The notes beneath the pieces are model-generated. The model had not been told where the DNA came from and made no database searches. It was given only the letters and a program-made list of their open reading frames with translations. A stretch of DNA of 64,000 nt, taken from contig JAJDWE010000041.1 in the NCBI GenBank assembly GCA_022825725.1, forward strand, positions 1 through 64,000, read 5' to 3'. Positions 56,140-64,000 of the stretch are shown here, one piece after another (the first letter of the stretch is position 1; each line of letters begins with the position of its first letter). The DNA comes from Gemmatimonadota bacterium. Lineage in GTDB: Bacteria > Gemmatimonadota > Gemmatimonadetes > Palauibacterales > Palauibacteraceae. The position numbers and the translations under genes were made by a program.

Positions 56140-57827
56140 AGCTCGCCGCGGTTCTTCGCCCAGAGCGCGTAGTGACAGGCGCGGGCGGTGAGGGCCATGT
56201 AGGTGAGAGAGGGGTTCTGGCAGGCGGATGAGGGCATCGCCGCGCCGTCGATCACGAACAGGTTCGGCGCGTCCCACGCCTGGTTGTATCCGTTGAGGAC
56301 GGAAGTCGCCGGATCCCGCCCCATGCGCGCCGTCCCCATCTCGTGGATCGTGAGGCCCGGCGCCGTGAGGTCCGTGAGCAGTTCGATGTCGACGCCGCCG
56401 CCGGCTTCGAGCATTTCCGCGGCGCGGTCCGCGCTGTCCCGCATCATCAGGCGCTCGTTGTCGCTCCACTCGCAGTGGATGCGGAGGGCGGGGATGCCCC
56501 ACGCGTCGACGCGCTCCGGGTCGAGTTCGATGTAGTTCTCCTCGCGCGGGAGACATTCCCCGAAAGCGCCGAGTTCGAACTCCCACACCCCGGGTTCCGT
56601 GAGCTGGCGCTTGTATTCCGCCCCGAAGCCCGGCATGTCGAGGCCGCGGCTCCAGCCCTGCCGCGTGGACCAGCCCTGGTAGCCGTAACCGCGGATGAAG
56701 TCGGGCGACGGTTCCGTCACGTTGCGGAAGCGGGGGATGTAGATCCCGTTCGGGCGCTCGCCCGTGTAGCCATGGTTCTCCCAGCCCGGGAATTTCGCCT
56801 TCGCCCCCGTGCTCATCGTGTGATCCATGAGATAGCGGCCGAGGACCCCGCTCGAGTTCGCGAGTCCGTCCGGGAAGTCGGCGGACGTCGAGTGGAGGAG
56901 AATCCGCGTCGACTCGAGCGCGGAGGCGCCCAGCATGACGATCTCCCCGAAGAACTCCAGATCCTCCCCCGTCTGACGGTCGATGACGCGCACGCCCGCG
57001 ACGCGGCCGCGGGCCGGGTCCCAGATCACGCTGTGCACGACGCTGTCCGGGCGCAGCGTCATCCGGCCGGTGGCCTCGGCGGCGGGGAGGGTGGCGTTGA
57101 GCGAACTGAAGTAGCTCTTCGTGATGCAGCCGCGGTGGCAGGGACCGCAGTAGTGGCAGGCACTCCGTCCCTTGTGGTCGCGGGTGAGGACGGCCGTGCG
57201 TCCGATCGTCATCATCCGCGTGTTGCCGAAGTCGCGCGCGATCGCCTCCTTCACCGCGTTCTCGACGCAGGTCATCTGCATGGGAGGCAGGAGGACGCCG
57301 TCGGGCAGTTGGGGAAGGCCCTCGGCCCGCCCGCTGATGCCGACGAACTCCTCGACGTGCGCGTACCACGGAGCGAGGTCCGAGTAGCGGATCGGCCAGT
57401 CGACCGCGATCCCGTCGCGGGCGTTGGCCTCGAAGTCGAGGTCGCTGAGGCGATACGACTGCCGCGCCCACATGATCGAGCGCCCGCCGACCTGGCGCCC
57501 CCGGATCCACAGGAAGGGCTTCTCGTCGGGCGTCGTGTACGGGTTCTCAACGTCGTTGACGAAGAACTTCCGGCCCATCTCGTCGCAGGCGTAGCACTCG
57601 CGTTGCACGGGTTGCTCGGCAGCGAGCGCCTTGCGGTCGTTCCAGCCGCGGTACGGCATGCGGTACGGGGGCACGTGTTCGGTGTAGTCCCGTTCGGGAA
57701 CGATCATGGGACCGGCCTCGAGTACCAGCGTGCGGAGGCCGAGTTCGGTGAGTTCCTTCGCCGCCCAGCCGCCGGTGATCCCCGAGCCGACGACGATCGC
57801 GTCCCAGACCTCCTGCCGGCCGCTCAC
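56136..57827 (-). CDS. GMC family oxidoreductase
   Basis: WDAIVVGSGITGGWAAKELTELGLRTLVLEAG (FAD); RGRQVGGRSIMWARQSYRLS; EIVMLGASALESTRIL; C-terminal PNLFVIDGAAMPSSACQNPSLTYMALTARACHYAL. GTG start overlapping the upstream gene stop. Confidence 0.95.
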   Translation of the reverse strand: MSGRQEVWDAIVVGSGITGGWAAKELTELGLRTLVLEAGPMIVPERDYTEHVPPYRMPYRGWNDRKALAAEQPVQRECYACDEMGRKFFVNDVENPYTTPDEKPFLWIRGRQVGGRSIMWARQSYRLSDLDFEANARDGIAVDWPIRYSDLAPWYAHVEEFVGISGRAEGLPQLPDGVLLPPMQMTCVENAVKEAIARDFGNTRMMTIGRTAVLTRDHKGRSACHYCGPCHRGCITKSYFSSLNATLPAAEATGRMTLRPDSVVHSVIWDPARGRVAGVRVIDRQTGEDLEFFGEIVMLGASALESTRILLHSTSADFPDGLANSSGVLGRYLMDHTMSTGAKAKFPGWENHGYTGERPNGIYIPRFRNVTEPSPDFIRGYGYQGWSTRQGWSRGLDMPGFGAEYKRQLTEPGVWEFELGAFGECLPREENYIELDPERVDAWGIPALRIHCEWSDNERLMMRDSADRAAEMLEAGGGVDIELLTDLTAPGLTIHEMGTARMGRDPATSVLNGYNQAWDAPNLFVIDGAAMPSSACQNPSLTYMALTARACHYALWAKNRGEL

Positions 57828-58435
57828 GGCTGACCCCCGGGGCGGCCCTCGCCGGTCCCGTACTGGTCGAGGAGGACGCACCCCTCGAAGGCGCCGGGGA
57901 TGATCCGGTAGCCCAGCGAGCGGAGGCCGGGCCGGGATGTGAAGTAGCCGGCGAGCGTGAAGCGCTTCATGTCGTAGAAGAAGGTCTGCGTCTCGTCGAT
58001 CGCGGGGTCCCGGCGACGGCGGTCCAGATCCTCGTCCATCCGCGCCACGAGTTCGGCCTGCCGGGCGGGCGTGCAGTCGGCGAAGGCGGCGCCGTGGGCC
58101 GACCGGGCGAGGGGATCCACCTCGTCCAGGCCGGCGAGGAAACGGTCGCGGTCCGACGCGTCCAGCCACCCGGTCAGGAGGGCATCGACGAATGCGGTAA
58201 CGCCCGCCTCGCTCGCGCCGGGCGTGTCCGTCCGGGGGATGATGGTCTCGGCGAGCGCCGTCACCGTCCGCGCCTGCGCGGGCGTGAGCGTCGCGGGCGG
58301 CGCGCCGCCGACCGGGCCGGCCACCGACCGGATGCGCTGCCCCAGCGCCAGGGCCTCCGCCACCGCGCTCCCCGGCGCAAGCAGCGGCGCGCCCGCGGCC
58401 ACACCGATGATCTCGAGAGCCCTGCGCCGTTTCAC
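57824..58435 (-). CDS. Gluconate 2-dehydrogenase subunit 3 family protein
   Basis: VKRRRALEIIGVAAGAPLL leader; LTPAQARTVTALAETIIPRTDTPGASEAGVTAFVDALLTGW; QTFFYDMKRFTLAGYFTSRPG. Confidence 0.93.
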   Translation of the reverse strand: MKRRRALEIIGVAAGAPLLAPGSAVAEALALGQRIRSVAGPVGGAPPATLTPAQARTVTALAETIIPRTDTPGASEAGVTAFVDALLTGWLDASDRDRFLAGLDEVDPLARSAHGAAFADCTPARQAELVARMDEDLDRRRRDPAIDETQTFFYDMKRFTLAGYFTSRPGLRSLGYRIIPGAFEGCVLLDQYGTGEGRPGGQP

Positions 58436-58582
58436 AGTCGGTCCTCCCGGCCGGCATCGACGCGCGCGGGCGGCGGGGGTGCCGCCGCGCTCCGCCAACA
58501 TAGGCCGAGGCGCCCCCTGCGCGAGACCGTTCGACGGACCGCGCGGTTCGACGCCGACCGTGGGGCGCGACATATTGCGCGT

Positions 58583-59471
58583 ATGGACAGACGCCGATTC
58601 GTACGGAACTCGCTCGGAGCCGGACTCCTCCTCACGCACGCCGGACGCGCAACGGCCGCCGGCGCCCGGACGCGCCCGGAGGCCGGAGCCCGGTCGGACG
58701 CCCGAACTCTGCCGGACGCTTGGGGGCTCCAACTCTACACGGTGCGGTCGCTAATGGCGCGCGATGTCGAACGGACGCTCGCCGCCGTCGCCCGCATCGG
58801 CTACGGCGAGGTGGAGTTCGCCGGCTACTTCGGCCGCTCGCCGGCCGAGATCCGGACCGCGCTGGAAGCGGAAGGCCTCACCGCCCCCGCCGCTCACCTG
58901 TCGCTCGAGGAACTCCGGTCGAGCTTCGATGAGGCCGCCGACGCGGCGGCGGAGATCGGACACAGGTATCTCGTCCTGCCCTTCCTCGGGGGGGCCGAGC
59001 GGCCCGGAGGCGACGGCGCCACCGGATCGGCTCTCGTCGACGGATACCGGCGGCTCGCGGACGAATTCAACCAGCTCGGGGCACGGTGCCGCGAGGCCGG
59101 GCTCGTCTTCGGCTATCACAACCACGACTTCGAACTGGAAGAGGTGAACGGCCTCCGTCTCCTCGACGTGATGATCGAGAACACGGACCCCGAACTCGTC
59201 TGCTACGAGCTCGATTTCTACTGGCTCGTGCACGGCGGCGCCGACCCGTTCGACTACTTCTCCCGCTACCCCGGCCGCTTCGACCTCTGCCACGTGAAGG
59301 ACCGGACCGCGGACGGCGAGATGGCGGACGTGGGCGCGGGAGAGATCGACTTCGAGGCGATCTTCGAGCGCGCCGACGAAGCGGGACTCATCCACTACTT
59401 CGTCGAGCACGACGCGCCCGGCGATCCGATGGGGTCGGTGCGCGCGAGCTACGAGCACCTCGCGTCGTTCG

Positions 59472-59479
<8 letters not shown>
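58583..59479 (+). CDS. Sugar phosphate isomerase/epimerase (TIM barrel) with TAT leader
   Basis: MDRRRFVRNSLGAGLLLTHAGRATA; WGLQLYTVRSLMARDVERTLAAVARIGYGEVEFAGYFG; FGYHNHDFEL; YELDFYWLVHGGADP; HVKDR. Confidence 0.93.
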
Positions 59480-60413
<934 letters not shown>

Positions 60414-61778
60414 CCAGCACCGACTGCCGCTTCCCCAGCCACAGCGCGATCACCAGCCAAAGTCCCGCCAGCGGGACCATCGTCAGCGCCAGAGCCGAGC
60501 TTCCCAGCCCGAGCGCGCGCAGTCCGGCGAAGGACCACACGCCGATCTGGTCGCCCGCCCGGTAGACGAAGAGGTCGTTGAAGTTCTTCGCCTTGTACTT
60601 GTCCCTTCGCGGGAGGACGGTGTAGAGCACCTCTCTCGTCGGCACCGCCAGCGCGAAGTTCCCGGCCCTCCGAAGGATCTGGAACACGACGAACACCGCA
60701 AAGACGGGCGCCGCCCCCAGCGCCAGGAAGCCGAGGATGCTGATCACCGGCAATATCCCGAGCGCCAGGCGCACGCCGAGCCACTTCAGGATGCGGCCCG
60801 TGAGAAAGAGCTGGGTGAAGAGGGTGAGCACATTCACCGAGAGGTCGATCTGCGCGAAGACCGAGGTCCGTTCCGCACTCGTCGCGAAGGTGCGGGAGAT
60901 GATGTCCGCCTGGATGTTGTAGAGGAAGGTGGAACCGATCGTGAAGAGCAGCATGAAGGCGCCGATCCCCAGCAGGTAGGGCGACGCCAGGACCCGCCGG
61001 ATCCCTTCCAACGCCGAACCTCCGATCACCGCCTCCGACGCCTCTCCGCCCGAAGCGTCCCGACCGGCGCCCGCCCCCCCACCCGCCGCCGAGAGCGTCG
61101 CGCAGCGCGAATCGAGCGCCTTGAGGCAGAGCACCGCGCCCTCGAGCAGCAGCACGGAGAACAGGAGCAGCGTGGCCGGCGACAGAAATCCCACGAGGAA
61201 GGCCGTGATCGACGAGCCGACGATCCCCCCCACGGTTCCGCCGACCCCGATGAGGCCGAAGAGCCGCCGGCTCTGGCGCTCCCGGAAGATGTCGGTCATG
61301 AACGACCAGAAGACGGAGACCACGAACAGGTTGAAGACGCTGATCCAGACGAAGAAGGTCCGGCCGACCCATACCGATGCGACGCCGTCGGCCACGACGC
61401 TCAGCAGCACGAAGTAGACGAGCAGGTTCACCATGAAGAAGCGGTACGTGACGGTCACGAACCGGCGGCGGGTCCACCGCGACACGACCGCGGCGAAGAT
61501 CGGGTGCACGAGAAGCATGGCCGTCAGCGTACCCGTGAAGAGCCAGGGGATGTTCTCGACCCCGCCCGCCACGGCCATCTCCTCGCGGATGGGCCGGATC
61601 ACATAGTACGCGGAGAGAATGAAGAAGAAGTAGAGGGCCGACAGGAGGACGAGCCGGCCCTCTTCGGGACGGGCGCCCGTCAGCCGTGCCGCGACCGTGC
61701 GCGGCTCGCTCTCCGGGGGTGGGGTCATGCGGAGGAAGCTCCGGGGTGGCGCTTCATTGTGGCTCTGCTTGCCGGTCG

Positions 61779-63251
61779 ATGGAAAAAGGGATTCTCTTCA
61801 GAGAACCTCGGAACCTAACGGCGGGAGCGAACGTGGCCAGCTTGCAGGAAGTGATCTTCAACTTCTCGAGACGAGTCCTCAACATGAGGCGGGGCGAATT
61901 CGGTCTCGCGATGATGTCCGCGCTCTTCTTCTTCCTCGTCCTCTGCGGCTACTTCTTCCTCCGTCCCGTGCGGGAGGCGATGGGCGTCGCCCGCGGGATG
62001 GACGAACTGCGCTGGCTCTTCGCCGTGACGTCGCTGGCCTCCCTGTTCGCGGTCGTCGTCTTCGGGGGCGTCGTCGCGCGGACGAACCGGCGGCGCTTCA
62101 TCCCGATCGCGTACCTGTTCGTCATTGCCTGCCTGATCGGCTTCGCGACGCTCCTCATCCAGGACGTGCGGACGGGCGGCGGGCTCATCGGCACGGATGC
62201 GGAGACCGGTCTCGCGCGCGGTGTCGGCTACACCTTCTACGTGTGGCTGAGCGTCATCAACCTCTTCTCGACCAGCGTGTTCTGGGCCTTCATGGTCGAT
62301 GTATTCGACGTCGACCAGGGGAAGAGGATGTTCCCCTTCATCGGGATCGGCGGGACGCTGGGGGCGTTCCTCGGGGGCCGCGGCGCCGACTTCGTCAGCG
62401 GCCTTACCGAGAGCGCGTATCTGCCTGCCGGCCTCATGCTGATCGGCGCCGGGTGCTTCGCGCTGGCGATCGCCGTCATGCTCACCCTCGACCGGATCGC
62501 CGGGGCGTCGGACCTTTCCCGGCTCGGATCGGGCCCGGCGGGCGGACCGGCGGCGGCGGACGGCGGGGCGGCGGACGGCGGCGCGGCGGGAACCGAAGGC
62601 GGGCGGCGCGGTGAGGGGGGCACCCGGATCGGAGGCGGATCCCTGGAAGGGCTGCGGGCCGTGTTCACCTCGCCGTACCTGCTCGGGGTCGGGCTGTGGG
62701 TCGTGTTCATGGCCGTGTCGAACACGCTGATCTACTTCACGCAGGCGAACGTCATCCTCGGGGCGACGGACACCTTCAGCCAGCGCGTCGGGAGCTTCGC
62801 CGACTTCGACTCGCTGGCGCAGCTCGCCACGCTGCTGACGCAGATTTTCGTGACGACGCACCTGATCCGGAAGCTGGGCGTGGGCTGGACGCTCGCCATC
62901 CTGCCGGTCGTGACGGTGCTCGGGTTCATCGTGCTCGCCGTGTGGCCCATTTACGGCGTGATGCTGATCTTCCAGGCCGTCCACCGCGCGACGCGCTACG
63001 CCGTGTCCCGGCCGTCCCGCGAGACGCTGTTCTCGGTCGTCCCGCCGGCGGAGAAGTACAAGGGGAAACCGATCGTCGATGTCTTCCTCTATCGCGGCGG
63101 CGACCTCGCCGGAGCGGGCATCGACGGCCTCTTCGCGATGCTCGGATTGGGGCTGGCCTGGGTAGCCATGTCCACGGCGCCGCTGGCCGGCATGTGGATC
63201 GCGCTCTCCATCGGGCTCGGTCACGCGCAGGCGCGACGCATCTCTTCCTGA
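61779..63251 (+). CDS. MFS/NTP-exchange (TLC)-like multi-TM transporter, divergent paralogue
   Basis: MMSALFFFLVLCGYFFLRPVREAMGV...VWLSVINLFSTSVFWAFMVDVFDVDQGKRMFPFIGIGGTLGAFLGG; SRPSRETLFSVVPPAEKYKGKPIVDVFLYRGGDLAG. GTG at 61833 is an alternative start. Confidence 0.85.
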   Translation: MEKGILFREPRNLTAGANVASLQEVIFNFSRRVLNMRRGEFGLAMMSALFFFLVLCGYFFLRPVREAMGVARGMDELRWLFAVTSLASLFAVVVFGGVVARTNRRRFIPIAYLFVIACLIGFATLLIQDVRTGGGLIGTDAETGLARGVGYTFYVWLSVINLFSTSVFWAFMVDVFDVDQGKRMFPFIGIGGTLGAFLGGRGADFVSGLTESAYLPAGLMLIGAGCFALAIAVMLTLDRIAGASDLSRLGSGPAGGPAAADGGAADGGAAGTEGGRRGEGGTRIGGGSLEGLRAVFTSPYLLGVGLWVVFMAVSNTLIYFTQANVILGATDTFSQRVGSFADFDSLAQLATLLTQIFVTTHLIRKLGVGWTLAILPVVTVLGFIVLAVWPIYGVMLIFQAVHRATRYAVSRPSRETLFSVVPPAEKYKGKPIVDVFLYRGGDLAGAGIDGLFAMLGLGLAWVAMSTAPLAGMWIALSIGLGHAQARRISS

Positions 63252-63258
63252 GCCGCCC

Positions 63259-64000
63259 GTGCTGCCCGACGATCTCTTCGGCCCCGGTTCTCCGCTGCGC
63301 GTCATCGGCCACCGGGGGGCGGCGGCGTTCGCGCCCGAGAACACGCTCCCGTCCTTCGAGCACGCGCTACGCGTGGGGGCCGACGCGGTGGAACTCGACC
63401 TCCACCGGAGCGCGGACGGCCGCCTCATGGTCATCCACGATCCGGGCCTCGACCGCCTCACCGAGGGGACGGGTCCGGTGGAGGAGCGGACGCTCGACGA
63501 GCTGCGCGGCTTCGACGCCGGATACCGCTTCACGACGGACCGCGGGAAGACGTTCCCCTTCCGGGGGACGGGGGTCGGCATCCCCACCCTCGAGGAAGTG
63601 CTCGAGATTTTGGTGGATATGCCTGTGATCGCGGAAATCAAGTCGGCGGCCGCGGGGCACGAACTGGGCGCGTGGCTGCAGCGGAGCCGGAATCGCGCGG
63701 ACCGCGAGCGGATCCTGGTCGGCGGCTTCGAGCGCCGGGAAGTGGAGCCCGCGAGCCGGCACGCGCGCTGGCACTGCGCCTACCAGGACGAACTCCGCAC
63801 GTACGTCCTTCTCGGCAAGGTGGGCCTCGGTCGCCGGTTCGCCCCCGCCGGTTGTGCGGCCGCCATGCTGCCGGAACGGCAGGGCGCGCTGCGCATCGTC
63901 ACGCCGCGCTTCGTTCGGCGCGCCCACGCCGACGGCATGGGGGTCTTCGTCTGGACCGTGAACCGCTCCGACGACATGCGGCGCCTCCTGGACTGGGGCG
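63259..64000 (+). CDS. Glycerophosphodiester phosphodiesterase family protein, truncated by window end
   Basis: Manual translation from GTG at 63259: VIGHRGAAAFAPENTLPSFEHALRVGADAVELDLHRSADGRLMVIHDPGLDRLTEGTG...PVIAEIKSAAAG...VFVWTVNRSDDMRRLLDWG. Absent from the ORF track because it has no in-window stop. Confidence 0.93.
   Translation, partial: MLPDDLFGPGSPLRVIGHRGAAAFAPENTLPSFEHALRVGADAVELDLHRSADGRLMVIHDPGLDRLTEGTGPVEERTLDELRGFDAGYRFTTDRGKTFPFRGTGVGIPTLEEVLEILVDMPVIAEIKSAAAGHELGAWLQRSRNRADRERILVGGFERREVEPASRHARWHCAYQDELRTYVLLGKVGLGRRFAPAGCAAAMLPERQGALRIVTPRFVRRAHADGMGVFVWTVNRSDDMRRLLDWG

Overview
High-GC bacterial chromosomal window, coding-dense on both strands. Gemmatimonadota-like in flavour, but taxonomy is not established here. 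I support about 57 CDS, 13 tRNA genes in two minus-strand clusters (about 4.5-5.0 kb and 9.07-10.07 kb), two small toxin-antitoxin-like loci, and several palindromic or hairpin regulatory candidates. I saw no CRISPR array, rRNA operon, prophage or transposase. The content is rich in exported hydrolases and oxidoreductases: M28, gamma-glutamyltransferase, two S9 peptidases, an M3-like peptidase, D-aminoacylase, multicopper oxidases, a GMC oxidoreductase, and TAT-exported sugar isomerase-like and class V aminotransferase-like proteins. Most notable observations: (1) a probable selenoprotein, an AhpC/TSA peroxiredoxin-like lipoprotein at 44622-45323. Its active-site CPYC is encoded as TGA-Pro-Tyr-Cys and is followed by a 7-bp GC-rich hairpin in the bacterial SECIS position; the ORF track splits it into two ORFs. 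(2) A PfkB kinase fused to a domain that resembles the queuosine nucleoside glycohydrolase (Qng1/DUF2419) family and ends in a four-Cys motif (20932-22734). (3) Two tandem 20-bp TTACTCA-N6-TGAGTAA operators upstream of a ferritin gene. (4) A perfect DtxR/MntR-like palindrome upstream of a multicopper oxidase-ZIP transporter gene pair. (5) An APH-M23-class III aminotransferase triple-domain fusion. All family assignments come from reading motifs by eye; no database search was run.
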